Shown here: positions 5,753 through 15,424 of the stretch, piece after piece
How the letters are laid out: the number at the start of each line of letters is the position of its first letter
How positions within the stretch are numbered: the first letter of the stretch is position 1
Made by a program: the position numbers and the translations under genes
DNA from: Bacteroidales bacterium
GTDB lineage: Bacteria > Bacteroidota > Bacteroidia > Bacteroidales > UBA932
Reading direction: 5' to 3'
DNA: 50,386 bases
NCBI GenBank assembly: GCA_017634595.1
Contig: JAGBNC010000029.1
Span: forward strand, 1 to 50,386
The notes under the pieces: model-generated
Told to the model about the DNA's origin: nothing
The model's input: only the letters and a program-made list of their open reading frames with translations
Database searches by the model: none

Positions 5753-8617
5753 TTACTCAGCAACACAGCGGATGCTGCATGCGGTGGCCCCGTATTCTTT
5801 TATCTCCCGCATATAATGGCTGCTGCCGTTCATGCAATAATATTGATATGACGAAGCTGTCTCGCAGGTCCAGTAATACAGATCTCCGACGTGTGGCGTA
5901 CCGTCTTGTTTGTCGCGGTATGATGCGCCGGGCCACCAGATAGACTCGTAGTCCCCCAAGTCGCCCCCGAAGTTTATTCCTTGTGGGTTGTAAGTGTAGG
6001 GATAAACCATCCAGACCTGTGAGCCGTGGGCGCAGAACCATATGTTCCTTTTGCCAGCACCCGGAACTCTCCATCCCGGAGGGCATGGATCGTAGATGGT
6101 CTTGCTATTGGCCCAAAGGCCATAAGAGTCGCCGTAGTTCCAATCGTAATCGGTAGATCTTCCTTTTATGAATGTAGTAGGATTCTTTACGGTATAGTCA
6201 GGCTTTGTGGACGAAGAGCTGACGACGCTTTTCCAAGACCCAGTACTTGCTGCGGTCCGGCCGTTTGAAGAGCCGGCGGAGCCCATGAACGGGTCCTTGC
6301 GGCCCCATTGGTATTGGAGGCCGAGGGCCTGCACGTCTCCCGGCGTCGCACTTGTGGCGCCCAGATTGCGGTCCATGACGGTTCCCGCATTGTTTTTATA
6401 GACTTGGGCCAGGGCATAAAGATCTTCATCATCTACCCATATATGCCACGACCAGAGGATGGTGCCGTCGCTGTCTTCCACTGCCACCAGCGCGTTTCCT
6501 TCATCCGCTCCGGCTTCCACTACAATCCTGCCGTCAATCAAACGCGCCTGCTTTACCACATCGCCGCTATTGGGTCTGGTGCTGGTCCCGAAAGTCTCCC
6601 ATAGTATGGAGACCGAACTGCACGCACCAACGGAAGCTGTGCCGTTGCCTTTAACTGTCTCAAAAGATATGAGGTTCCCTGGGCGGACGATATGGCTGTT
6701 GGCCGCAGCATCCAAAGGGGCAACGATGACTTCGCATTCGGCTGAAACACCGTTGTATGTCATAGCCGTGACGGTACATTTACCGGGAGCCACGCCAGAC
6801 ACGAGACCTTCCTGGTCCACTCCGGCAACATTCCCGTCACTGCTCAGCCAATCAATCGTGGTGACATTGGAATCGGACGGCAGAACCGAGGCGCTAAGCA
6901 GAATGGTCTCTCCGGGTGCTATCAGGACCGTTTTCTTGCTGATAGATACACTCCCGGGTGCGCTTATAGGATCGTCATTCATACGCTGGCACCTTACCGA
7001 TGCGCCATAGCGGCCGTCGAGCTTCAGACCCGACAGAAGCACGCTTCCATCCGGCTCAAGGGACAGGCTGTAAGGCGTGCCGTCGTAAGTCTCGCAAGTC
7101 CACCAATAGCCCGAAGTCCATTTCCCGACAATCCCGCCGTCGGCGCAGTATCCGGCGGCCGGATACCATGAACCGCAAATGCTTGCACCTCCTTCTGATT
7201 CATCCCACACGGAGGATTGGGCGCCGACGGCTGTAGGCCATACGCCGCCGGGACCGCCGGACGGGATGCGCCAGCCCGGAGGGCAGGGGTCCGAAATGCT
7301 CTTCTCGGAGGTCCATGCCGCCGAGCCTCCGGTGGATGCGGATCCTTGCCTGCCTTCAGGAAGCGGATCCTTGCAGCCCCACTTGTAGTATAATCCTGAG
7401 GACTCTTTGTTCCCGGATGCATTGCTTGTAGCTCCCATATTCCTGTCCATCAGATGGCCAGCGCCATTCGGCATCTGGGTGGCACTGCTTTCAGGGTCGA
7501 AATCTTTGGATACCCAGATATGCCAAGACCATAACGGCTCGTCATCCCTGTCTTTTACGATTATGAGCGCGTTGCCGTCCTGGCCGCCGGTCGAGAATAG
7601 TACATATCCATCCTGCAGCCTGACATTCTTGACGACGGAGCCGCTTGATGTTTCAGAGCCGTCTCCATTGCTTTCCCACAAAACCTGTGCGCTCCATGGC
7701 GTCCCGTCCACAGTATCAGGGCCTGGGCCTTTTACGGTCGCTGTGAACATGTAGTCGCCGTATTCGGAAACGATATAGCTGTTTGCAGTTTCAGGGGCGC
7801 TCAAATCCTTATGTACGTCCTTGATCCTTGAATCGAGCGTCCCGAGGTTGACTATTTCGTTCTGGCCTATTTCCAGGGACTTCCCTGAAGTGACACGCCC
7901 GAGCAGGTAGTTGGCCGCATCGTAGCAGTCTATCGTGAAGCCTTCCGAAAGCAGGACGGGAAGCGTGGCAATGAAGAATGTGCCCGCCCCTCCGTTGTCG
8001 ATCCTGATGGAACTGCCTCCTTCCGTAAATGCTGCAGAGGCGTCCTCTCCAGTGAAAGAGCAGGAGATCTTGCCGCCACCATGGATACGTTCTCCGCCGT
8101 TGGCGGAAAAAACTATATAGGATATATCGCTCCGTGTGAATGACAGCTTAATCAAGCTCGTAATATTCTTGAAAAATAAGGTACTTTGTGGAGTCAGATC
8201 ATAAGTCTTGACTATGCAGACATGTGCATCATAGAATCGTCCTGACTGCACTGCATTGACAGCTCCGACGAGAGTGAATCCCTTGCCCGTGTTGTCGGAG
8301 ACGCCCTCTCCGCCATATACGGCAACGATGAAACTGTCCCCGGTTCCGGTGCTGAGTGTAATCGGGACGCGGCTGCCCTCTCCGGTTAGGGTTGCTGATC
8401 CCACATCCCCGTTTTTCCGGCTATAATATCTTATGACATCCCCTTCCTGCCAGAGGGTTTCTTTCCCTTCCGTATAGGCCGTCTTCGTGTCCTGTTCACA
8501 ACAAGCAATGAATGAGCGTTGTACAGTGTCTTTAGGGCCGCTTTCAACCCGATCTGCAGTGCAGGCGGACGCTGCGAAGGCGGCAAAGAACAATAATTCA
8601 AAGAATCTGACTTTCAT
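5753..8617 (-). CDS. Large modular surface lipoprotein (fimbrillin-like N-terminus, two Fib_succ_major-type modules, Big_2)
   Basis: The start chosen is the ATG at 8615-8617, with GGGAGGG just upstream; it gives a 954-residue lipoprotein with lipobox ending ASAC (Cys19). After a fimbrillin-like region (to about 265) come two copies of one module, about 279-545 and 640-954. Each has NSYIV/NSHIV, LWSWHIWV, MDRNMGAT/MDRNLGAT, YKWGxKDP/YQWGRKDP, DPCPPGWR(I/V)P and YWWTCE/YYWTCE. Between them (about 555-632) lies a Big_2 Ig-like domain with LPSDSNVTTIDWLSSDGNVA. Export and anchoring at the outer membrane are expected from the lipobox. Adhesin-like or glycan-binding roles are possible; the function is not known. 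There is no SusC/SusD partner. Confidence 0.85.
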   Translation of the reverse strand: MKVRFFELLFFAAFAASACTADRVESGPKDTVQRSFIACCEQDTKTAYTEGKETLWQEGDVIRYYSRKNGDVGSATLTGEGSRVPITLSTGTGDSFIVAVYGGEGVSDNTGKGFTLVGAVNAVQSGRFYDAHVCIVKTYDLTPQSTLFFKNITSLIKLSFTRSDISYIVFSANGGERIHGGGKISCSFTGEDASAAFTEGGSSIRIDNGGAGTFFIATLPVLLSEGFTIDCYDAANYLLGRVTSGKSLEIGQNEIVNLGTLDSRIKDVHKDLSAPETANSYIVSEYGDYMFTATVKGPGPDTVDGTPWSAQVLWESNGDGSETSSGSVVKNVRLQDGYVLFSTGGQDGNALIIVKDRDDEPLWSWHIWVSKDFDPESSATQMPNGAGHLMDRNMGATSNASGNKESSGLYYKWGCKDPLPEGRQGSASTGGSAAWTSEKSISDPCPPGWRIPSGGPGGVWPTAVGAQSSVWDESEGGASICGSWYPAAGYCADGGIVGKWTSGYWWTCETYDGTPYSLSLEPDGSVLLSGLKLDGRYGASVRCQRMNDDPISAPGSVSISKKTVLIAPGETILLSASVLPSDSNVTTIDWLSSDGNVAGVDQEGLVSGVAPGKCTVTAMTYNGVSAECEVIVAPLDAAANSHIVRPGNLISFETVKGNGTASVGACSSVSILWETFGTSTRPNSGDVVKQARLIDGRIVVEAGADEGNALVAVEDSDGTILWSWHIWVDDEDLYALAQVYKNNAGTVMDRNLGATSATPGDVQALGLQYQWGRKDPFMGSAGSSNGRTAASTGSWKSVVSSSSTKPDYTVKNPTTFIKGRSTDYDWNYGDSYGLWANSKTIYDPCPPGWRVPGAGKRNIWFCAHGSQVWMVYPYTYNPQGINFGGDLGDYESIWWPGASYRDKQDGTPHVGDLYYWTCETASSYQYYCMNGSSHYMREIKEYGATACSIRCVAE

Positions 8618-8974
8618 GTTCAGCCCTCCCATTCATAATCGTGTTCATCATACTGTTCCATTGAGCCGCTTGTACAAACAAGGGCGGATGTGGTGTAAAC
8701 ATCCAAAAATAATTCAGGAGCTTGGTATTCCATGGTGCAATGGTTGATTATCGTACAAAGATGCATGATATATTCTTGCCCGTCAAGTCCAAACAAGGTC
8801 CACTTTCAGTGGGAAGTGATGTCCGGGGGTGGAGCGCAGGCGGTCGTGGCGGTGTGGCGCTGCAGGTTGGTCGAAAAGTGGGCGGACCTGAAGCGTTAAA
8901 GCCCTTTTTTGAGGCAGGCCCACCCATCAGATGACCAACCTGCAGCACCGCACCGGCCCAGCGGTCTCCTGCTC
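8618..8974. other. Intergenic region between lipoprotein gene and comF
   Basis: No gene is supported here. The left part carries the leader of the lipoprotein gene; a CATCTTTG string near 8758-8765 (minus strand) is only a weak -7 candidate. The right part is taken up by the long palindrome at 8851-8954, which closes the comF operon. Confidence 0.6.
8851..8954. repeat. Long imperfect palindrome downstream of comF
   Basis: The outer arms are 22 bp (8851-8872 and 8933-8954) with two mismatches, both of which can pair as G-U in one of the transcripts. A nested stem pairs GTGGGC...CCTG (8879-8890) with CAGGCCCAC (8914-8922). The roughly 23-base centre contains a T-run (A-run on the minus strand). 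It begins 21 bp after the comF stop on the transcribed strand, so it can act as terminator or 3'-end stabiliser for the six-gene unit. It does not share the core of the palindromes at 32919 and 42801. Confidence 0.8.
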
Positions 8975-9712
8975 CTAGCCGGCAAAGGCCAGGGTGGCGG
9001 CGCTGATGCGGACGGAGGGGCCGGCGGCCTCTCGGAGTTCCATGAAGCAGGCCGCAAGAGTGGATCCGGTGGTGAACACATCGTCCACAATGAGGATGTG
9101 GCGGGCGGACACGGGCCTGCGTGTGACGCAGAATGCCCCTGCCACATTGGCGGCGCGCTCAGAATCCGAGAGCCTGGTCTGAGTGCCCGTACGCCGTACG
9201 CGCCGCAGGAGCCCGGGCTCGAAACGCACCCCCGGACCCAGCTCCAGCCATATCTGGCGAGCGATTATCTCTGCCTGGTTATAACCCCTGCGAGCCTTTC
9301 TGGACCAATGCAGAGGCACGCAGCAGACCACATCTACATCGGCAAACAGCTCCGACGCGGCGAGCCGAGCTCCAAGCAGACGAGCAAAATACTTCCCGCC
9401 CGCGAAGTTACGGTGGTACTTAAGAGAGCGCGTGACATCCTCATAGCCTTGATAGTGAAATAGAGCGGCCGCGTAGCAGTATCCTGTGCCCGGCATATCA
9501 GGAAGAAGGCGCGAGTTGAGGCGGTCGGCCATAGGATTGTGCGACATGCCCTCGAACTGTGTCAGCGGAAGATCGGCCATGCAGGCGGTACACAAATGTC
9601 TCTCGCCCACAAGCAACTGCCTGCCGCACACGAGGCACAGCCTGGGCATGATGAAGTCGGCCAGTGAGAGGAGAAGTTTTTCAGGAGTCAGGGAGTTCAG
9701 GCGAGGGTCCAT
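8975..9712 (-). CDS. comF: ComF family phosphoribosyltransferase-like protein
   Basis: This 245-residue protein has an N-terminal zinc-finger pair (CLVCGRQ and CTAC, residues 26-42) and a type I phosphoribosyltransferase fold ending in the PRPP-loop motif ILIVDDVFTTGST. Both are standard for ComF/GntX proteins. In transformable bacteria ComF acts in the cytoplasm on incoming single-stranded DNA; in non-competent Bacteroidota its task is unclear. It starts 3 bp after the fabG stop and is the last gene of the minus-strand unit. Confidence 0.92.
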   Translation of the reverse strand: MDPRLNSLTPEKLLLSLADFIMPRLCLVCGRQLLVGERHLCTACMADLPLTQFEGMSHNPMADRLNSRLLPDMPGTGYCYAAALFHYQGYEDVTRSLKYHRNFAGGKYFARLLGARLAASELFADVDVVCCVPLHWSRKARRGYNQAEIIARQIWLELGPGVRFEPGLLRRVRRTGTQTRLSDSERAANVAGAFCVTRRPVSARHILIVDDVFTTGSTLAACFMELREAAGPSVRISAATLAFAG

Positions 9713-9715
9713 AGG

Positions 9716-10450
9716 CTAACTGGACACGCCGCCGCAGCAGCTGATAACCTCGCCGTTTACGTAGGAAGACAGATCGCTGGCAAGGAAGAGCGCCACTCCA
9801 GCCACCTCTTCTTTGGTGCCCCAGCGATGCATGGGTATATTGTTGAGCCAGAACTCTTTGACCCTGTCGTTGAGACGGTCCACCATCTCCGATTCTATCA
9901 TGCCCGGAGAGATGCAGTTGGCCCTCACGCCGCGGGGCCCGAGCTCCTTGCAGATGGATTTGGCGAGCCCGAGCATACCGGCCTTGGAGGCACCGTAGTT
10001 GACCTGTCCGGCATTGCCGTGCACGCCGGCGCAGGAACTCATGAAAATCATGCTTCCGCTGCGCTGCCGCATCATGAAGGGTGCCACAGCATGGGAGAAG
10101 TTGAATGCCGATTTGAGGTTGTTGTTGATCACGCTGTCCCAGCTGTCTTCGCTCATGCGCAGCAGCAAGCCGTCATCGACTATACCGGCATTGTTGACCA
10201 GGACGTCGATGCGGCCAAACTCGGACACGGTCTTGCTGACCACGTCGTGTGCGGCATCGAAACAAGATGCGTCCGATTCGTACCCCCGGACTGTTCCAAG
10301 GCTCCCGAGCTCCTCGACGAGTCCTTCGGGCATGTGCCTGCAGGTGAATACTACGCTTGCCCCCTCGCGGAGGAAACGCCGTACAATGGCTTCCCCTATG
10401 CCCTTGGAGCCGCCTGTGACTATAACTATTTTTCCATCAAGAAGTCCCAT
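9716..10450 (-). CDS. fabG: 3-oxoacyl-ACP reductase-like short-chain dehydrogenase
   Basis: This 244-residue classical SDR has the NAD(P)-binding motif TGGSKGIG at 12-19, NNAG in the middle and the catalytic YxxxK as YGASKAG, preceded by the SSCAG serine region. The C-terminal GGVSS tail and length fit FabG, which reduces 3-oxoacyl-ACP with NADPH in fatty-acid elongation. The substrate is inferred, since other SDRs share these motifs. It lies 4 bp from pepP and 3 bp from comF in a translationally packed operon. No other fatty-acid genes are near, so an alternative ketoreductase role remains open. Confidence 0.85.
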   Translation of the reverse strand: MGLLDGKIVIVTGGSKGIGEAIVRRFLREGASVVFTCRHMPEGLVEELGSLGTVRGYESDASCFDAAHDVVSKTVSEFGRIDVLVNNAGIVDDGLLLRMSEDSWDSVINNNLKSAFNFSHAVAPFMMRQRSGSMIFMSSCAGVHGNAGQVNYGASKAGMLGLAKSICKELGPRGVRANCISPGMIESEMVDRLNDRVKEFWLNNIPMHRWGTKEEVAGVALFLASDLSSYVNGEVISCCGGVSS

Positions 10451-10454
10451 AATT

Positions 10455-11870
10455 CTATTTGTCTTTAGCCATAGCTTCTTCTACTTCGTCGGGCGAGACG
10501 GGGAGCCTGTTGCTGCCCAGCCTGCGGGCTCCGTCCTGAGTTACGAGCACGTCGTCTTCCAGACGTATGCCTCCGAAGTCGAAGTATTGTTCAAGTTTAC
10601 TGTAGTTTACGCGCCCCTTGTCGGTACCTTCCTGCTTCCACAAATTGATGAGGGCGGGGATAAAATAGATGCCGGGCTCGTCGGTGATGACGTTGCCGGG
10701 AACGAGTTTACGTGCCATCCTGAGGCTGCCCAGACCAAGCTGAGGGGAGCGCTTCTGGCCGGGGTCGTAGCCCACCAGGTCTTCGCCGAGGTCTTCCATG
10801 TCATGTACGTCCAGGCCCATGTTGTGGCCGAGTCCGTGAGGCATGAACAGACCGGCTATACCGTCTGAGGTCATCTCGTCGAGGTCGCCGCTCACCAGGC
10901 CCAGCTGGCTAAGGTTGTCCAACATGTGACGGGCCACAGCCAGGTGACAGTCCAAATAACTCACACCAGGGCGCGTCATACTGAAAGCCAGCTCGTTACA
11001 TTCGTAAACCGTCTGGTATATATCTCTCTGGCGCGGGGTGAAGCGGCCGCTGGTAGGGTAGGTGCGGGTGTGGTCCGAGGCATAGTGGTCGTTGCTCTCT
11101 GCGCCGGCGTCGATGAGCAGCAGGCGCCCCGGCTCTATGGGACACTCGTGCGAATGGCAATGGAAAATCTCACCGTGCTGGGTGAGGATGGTGGCGAAGG
11201 AGACACCCCAGCCGCCTGCAATCGTCACGCCTTCCATGGCACCGACAATCTCCTGCTCAATGCGCCCGAGGCGTATGCCCTTTCGTGCCGCCGTATGCAT
11301 TGCGTAGCCCAGGTCGCCGGCTTTGTCGAGCATGGCAATCTCGTCGGCATCCTTGACCAGACGCATCTGTATGACTGCCTTGACCAGCGGCTCAGAGGCA
11401 AGCGGGCAGCCCTTTTTGCCCATATTGAACACTTTGTCCGGCGCTACGCCCAGAAGGGAACTGAGCAGCACTGCATTGTACCAGCGTGACACCGGCAGCC
11501 AATGTACGGGCCTGCCGGCGGCTATTGCCGCTGCTACGTCACTGCTGAATTCGGAGTATTTTCCGGAACGTCCGGCTCCTGCGGACTGGGCAAGTGATGC
11601 CACCGTCGGCATGGGCCCGGTCCAGATGATGTCGTCGATATCGTAGTCGTCGGCATAGACGGTGTCGATGCCGGATTCAAGGTCCATGATGGCGGCGAAC
11701 CTAGGTTCGTCAATGCCGAAAAAGTACAGCCAATTGCTGTCCTGACGCCATTTGTAGCCATTGTCGCGATATTGTGCGGCAGACTCAACGTTGCCGATGA
11801 AGATGGCGATTCCTTTCTCGCCTTTCAGAAGCCCGCGCAGGCGGGACCGTCTTTCAGTGTACTTGTTCAT
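10455..11870 (-). CDS. pepP: Xaa-Pro aminopeptidase (M24B, aminopeptidase P family)
   Basis: This 471-residue protein has the aminopeptidase P N-terminal domain (to about 170) and a pita-bread catalytic domain with the five metal ligands in order. They are the Asp of LLIDAGAES, the Asp of YASDHTRT, the His of PHGLGHNMG, the Glu of TDEPGIYF and the Glu of GIRLEDDVLV. It removes the N-terminal residue from peptides with Pro in second position, in the cytoplasm, using two Mn or similar ions. It follows manC by 3 bp and precedes fabG by 4 bp. Confidence 0.95.
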   Translation of the reverse strand: MNKYTERRSRLRGLLKGEKGIAIFIGNVESAAQYRDNGYKWRQDSNWLYFFGIDEPRFAAIMDLESGIDTVYADDYDIDDIIWTGPMPTVASLAQSAGAGRSGKYSEFSSDVAAAIAAGRPVHWLPVSRWYNAVLLSSLLGVAPDKVFNMGKKGCPLASEPLVKAVIQMRLVKDADEIAMLDKAGDLGYAMHTAARKGIRLGRIEQEIVGAMEGVTIAGGWGVSFATILTQHGEIFHCHSHECPIEPGRLLLIDAGAESNDHYASDHTRTYPTSGRFTPRQRDIYQTVYECNELAFSMTRPGVSYLDCHLAVARHMLDNLSQLGLVSGDLDEMTSDGIAGLFMPHGLGHNMGLDVHDMEDLGEDLVGYDPGQKRSPQLGLGSLRMARKLVPGNVITDEPGIYFIPALINLWKQEGTDKGRVNYSKLEQYFDFGGIRLEDDVLVTQDGARRLGSNRLPVSPDEVEEAMAKDK

Positions 11871-11873
11871 AAG

Positions 11874-12959
11874 CTATCGGTATTTTTCGAATTCAGGAGC
11901 TGACAGCTCCGAGAGGAAACCTTTGAGGGTGTTTTCATCCCGTGGGCAAATGACCAGCACGTCGTTCGTATCTATTACAGTATAATCTTTCAAGCCCTTG
12001 ACAGCCACGAGCTTGTCTTTGCGGCTCGAGAACATCATCAGACCCTTGTTGTCTTTAAGTAAGCTGTCGCCATTGATCTTGACAGCGTTGCCCTCGCTGT
12101 TGGAAAAGTACTCGTACAGAGAACTCCAGTTGCCGAGGTCGTTCCATTCGAAGAACGAGGGGATGGCCATCACCCGCTGCGATTTCTCCATGACCGCATA
12201 GTCGATGGATGTGCGGGGCATGTCGGCATAGATCCGGTTGAGGTATTCCCTTTCCAGGGGAGTGGATATGTACTGTTCCCATCCGTTCCACTGCGCAGTG
12301 ACGTCGGGGGCATAGCGCTCCAGTTCGCCGGCAATCACCGAGGCCTTCCAGATGAAGATGCCGGCATTCCACAGGAACTCCCCGCTGTCGATGAACACCT
12401 GGGCCAGTTCTTTGCTCGGCTTCTCGGTAAAAGTCTTGACTTTCAACGGGGTGCCGTCGGTCATGGGCCCGTCGGTCTGGATGTATCCGAAGTTGGTGTC
12501 GGCCCGTCGCGGGAGTATGCCGAGGGTAAGGAGCACATCGTTCTGGGCCGAGTAGTCAAGGGCGCTGAGCACCGTCTCTGTGAAGAGCCTGCTGTCGCCT
12601 ATCACCTGGTCGGCGGGGGTCACGAGCACCACTGCCTGGGGGTCGCGCTTGAGTATGGCGTAGGTAGCATAGGCTATGCACGATGCCGTATTGCGGTTGT
12701 AAGGTTCCAGAAGCAGATTCCCGGCCGGGAGCTCAGGAAGATTCTCCTGCACGAGCTGGCTGAAGCGTTCCAGGCTTACTACGATTATGTTCTCTTCCGG
12801 GACTACTTCGCAGGCCCTGTCGTAGGCTAGTTTCAAGAAACTCTTCCCCGATTTGGAGAAGTCTTGGAACTGTTTGGGCCGGCTCTGACGGCTTATCGGC
12901 CAGAAGCGGGTTCCAAGGCCTCCGGCCATGATGACGCAAAAGTAGTGAGGGTCTTTCAT
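11874..12959 (-). CDS. manC: Mannose-1-phosphate guanylyltransferase
   Basis: This 361-residue nucleotidyltransferase has the signature GGLGTRFWPISRQSRPKQF at 14-32, then VVLVTPADQVI and the sugar-binding FTEKP. It makes GDP-mannose from mannose-1-phosphate and GTP for surface polysaccharides. The length matches the single-domain enzyme without the phosphomannose isomerase extension. The ATG overlaps the mutS2 stop as ATGA, so the two are translationally coupled. Confidence 0.93.
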   Translation of the reverse strand: MKDPHYFCVIMAGGLGTRFWPISRQSRPKQFQDFSKSGKSFLKLAYDRACEVVPEENIIVVSLERFSQLVQENLPELPAGNLLLEPYNRNTASCIAYATYAILKRDPQAVVLVTPADQVIGDSRLFTETVLSALDYSAQNDVLLTLGILPRRADTNFGYIQTDGPMTDGTPLKVKTFTEKPSKELAQVFIDSGEFLWNAGIFIWKASVIAGELERYAPDVTAQWNGWEQYISTPLEREYLNRIYADMPRTSIDYAVMEKSQRVMAIPSFFEWNDLGNWSSLYEYFSNSEGNAVKINGDSLLKDNKGLMMFSSRKDKLVAVKGLKDYTVIDTNDVLVICPRDENTLKGFLSELSAPEFEKYR

Positions 12960-15424
12960 TCTAGTGTTACTATGGTTACTCCGGAACCGCCCGTGCGTAT
13001 GTCTTCGTCTTTGACGGAGGCTACTCCGGGCACCGTCCGCAGGTATTTCTGAATCTCTTCGTGAAGCACGCCGGTACCCTTGCCGTGGATGATGCGCACA
13101 GAGCTGATGTTCAGCATTATGGCGTCGTCGATGTAGTGCATGACTATGTCGAGTGCGTCGGCAAGCCGGGCACCGCGTATGTCAAGTTCCGGTGAGAAAT
13201 TGAGTTTACGGGCCGATACTGAGGTGTCGAACTGTTGCCGCGGCTGCTTGAAAAGCTTGCGCGACTGCTCGCGGAATTCGTTGGACGATATCCTCTCCAG
13301 AGTATCTGCCTTCATGGTGCTGGAGATGTTGCCGACGGTGATGGTGACATTCTTGCCGTTGACCCGGGTCACTTCGCCCACCATACCGTTGCTTATTACT
13401 TTTACCTTTTCGCCCACCTTGAGCGCTTCGGCCTTGGGCTTGGGCTCTGGCTTTTCAGCTTTCTTGCCGCGGCGGTTCTCCAGCTTTGTGATCTTGCGCT
13501 CTATGTATTCGTCGCGGGCCTTTTGCTGCCGGCTCTTGCTCTCCTGCAGCGCCCCTATAAAGCCCTGCAGCTCGGCTCTTGCCGCCTTGGTCTGCTCTTT
13601 GGCCGCCTGCGATTCCTTGATCTGCCGTATTGTCTTCTCCACCTGGGCTCCGGCGCCCTTGACAATTGCTTCGGCCTCCTTGCGCGCTTCATCCAGGATA
13701 TCTTTCCTCTCGCGGCGTATGTCTTCCAGCTCCTGCTGGTACTTCTCGGTAAGCCCTTCAAGCGTCTTGTCGGTGTGCTTGATCTTCTGCAGCTTCTCGT
13801 CCAGCTGGCGGCGGTTGCGGGCTATCTTGCGCAGGTTGCGCTCCATACCCACAAACTCCGATCCGGCGCGCTCTTCGGCGTCTTTTACAATGGTTTCCGG
13901 CAGGCGCATCTTGCGGGCCAGCTCGAATGCGAACGAATTGCCCGGGAGCCCGGTCTCGAGGGCGAACATCGGAGCTATCTTCGAGGAGTCGAAGAGCATG
14001 GCGCCGTTGGTTACCCTGGTTTCGGGGCCTGCGGCGTACATCTTGAGGTTGGTGTAGTGGGTGGTGATCACTCCCCACACTCCCCGGCGGTCGATTTCTG
14101 CCAGTATAGCCTCGGCAATGGCGCCGCCGGCGGCAGGCTCGGTGCCGGATCCGAATTCGTCTATCAGCACCAGCGTATCTTCATCGGCTTCCGCGAGCAT
14201 CTCGCGCATGTCGGAAAGGAAGGAGCTGTAAGTGCTGAGGTCGTTCTCCAGCGACTGGTCGTCACCTATGCTCACCGCAATGCGTTTGAACACAGGCAGT
14301 TCCGATGTCTCGGAGGTAGGGATGAGCATGCCCCACTGGAACATGTACTGCAGCAGGCCGGCGGTCTTGAGGCACACCGATTTACCACCGGCGTTGGGCC
14401 CCGATATCAGCAAGATCCGTTTGGCGGGCGTGAGCGTTATGGTGAGCGGGACAATCTGCTTGCCCTCGCGCTTGAGCGCCCTTTCCAGCAGGGGGTGGCG
14501 CGCTTTCCTGAGGTTGACACCTCCTTCCTGGGCTATTACGGGCATGCCGGCTATGAAGTCCAGCGCCGTCTGCGCCTTGGCCATGAGGAAGTCGATCTCG
14601 CCTATAAATGCCGATGCTTGAAGCAGTTCCGGCAGATAAGGGCGCAGGAAGTCGGTGAACTCCCGCAGTATGCGCGCAATCTCGCGGCTCTGGGCAAAAT
14701 GCAGCTCGCTTATGTCGTTCTCCAGCTCAAGTATTTCGGCGGGCTCAATGTAGCTCGTCTTGCCGGTGGCCGACTCGTCGTACACGAAGCCTGAGAGCTT
14801 GCGCTTGGAGGCGGTGTTGACCGGGATGAGATACTTGCCGTCGCGCATGGACACGGAGGCGTCGGAGTCGGTAAGCCCGGCTTCCTGCGCCTGCCTGAGT
14901 ATTGCTGTGGCCCGGCGCGATATGGCGGCCTCCTTCTCCCTGAGGTGCTTACGTATCTCGAACAGCTCGTCCGAGGCGGAGTCTTTGATGTCCCCGTACT
15001 TGTCAAGTATGAGCTCTATCCTGCGGTTGACTTCAGGAAAATTGAGAATCGGGGCGCTGAGCGACTTGAGGTTGGGATAGATGCCGTCCTTGATGCTCCC
15101 GAAGAAATGGGTCACGCGGCGTACCGTGTCGAGCAGCGTCTTCAGCTTGGCAAGGCCAAGAGTGTCGATGCTGCTGCCTTCGCGTGTCAGGGGCTCCAGG
15201 AAAGGGGCTCCGTCAATGTAGCCGGCGGTGGGGAAATTCTCCTCGAAGAGCAGTATCAGCCGCATCTCGTCGGTGAGTGCGAGGCGCTTGCGTATGGTGC
15301 TTGGGGAGGTTGAAAACTCTTCCGACGCCACCCTCGCGGCGGCGTAGTCGGTACGGCACTTGTCCGTTATGATCTGCCTGACTTTGTCGAAGCCAAGTTT
15401 AGCTTCCAGTCTTTCGTTAGTCAT
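12956..15424 (-). CDS. mutS2: Endonuclease MutS2
   Basis: Start at the Met of MTNERLEAKLGFDKV; it overlaps the cdaA stop by 8 bp, and an upstream 13-residue extension lacks family character. The 822-residue product has the MutS lever region, the ABC ATPase core with Walker A GPNAGGKS and Walker B VLIDEFGSGTEP, and a long Lys/Glu-rich coiled coil (about 500-640). A C-terminal Smr domain carries ELDIRGARLADAL and the HGKGTG motif. MutS2 proteins bind branched DNA and act on stalled or collided ribosomes; the Smr domain is the nuclease part. Which role dominates here is not visible. Confidence 0.95.
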   Translation of the reverse strand: MTNERLEAKLGFDKVRQIITDKCRTDYAAARVASEEFSTSPSTIRKRLALTDEMRLILLFEENFPTAGYIDGAPFLEPLTREGSSIDTLGLAKLKTLLDTVRRVTHFFGSIKDGIYPNLKSLSAPILNFPEVNRRIELILDKYGDIKDSASDELFEIRKHLREKEAAISRRATAILRQAQEAGLTDSDASVSMRDGKYLIPVNTASKRKLSGFVYDESATGKTSYIEPAEILELENDISELHFAQSREIARILREFTDFLRPYLPELLQASAFIGEIDFLMAKAQTALDFIAGMPVIAQEGGVNLRKARHPLLERALKREGKQIVPLTITLTPAKRILLISGPNAGGKSVCLKTAGLLQYMFQWGMLIPTSETSELPVFKRIAVSIGDDQSLENDLSTYSSFLSDMREMLAEADEDTLVLIDEFGSGTEPAAGGAIAEAILAEIDRRGVWGVITTHYTNLKMYAAGPETRVTNGAMLFDSSKIAPMFALETGLPGNSFAFELARKMRLPETIVKDAEERAGSEFVGMERNLRKIARNRRQLDEKLQKIKHTDKTLEGLTEKYQQELEDIRRERKDILDEARKEAEAIVKGAGAQVEKTIRQIKESQAAKEQTKAARAELQGFIGALQESKSRQQKARDEYIERKITKLENRRGKKAEKPEPKPKAEALKVGEKVKVISNGMVGEVTRVNGKNVTITVGNISSTMKADTLERISSNEFREQSRKLFKQPRQQFDTSVSARKLNFSPELDIRGARLADALDIVMHYIDDAIMLNISSVRIIHGKGTGVLHEEIQKYLRTVPGVASVKDEDIRTGGSGVTIVTLE

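Noticed and set aside
13140-14794. Long plus-strand open frames opposite mutS2 (305 and 519 codons)
   Set aside because: Antisense shadows caused by GC-rich codons; mutS2 has Walker A, Walker B and Smr motifs on the other strand.
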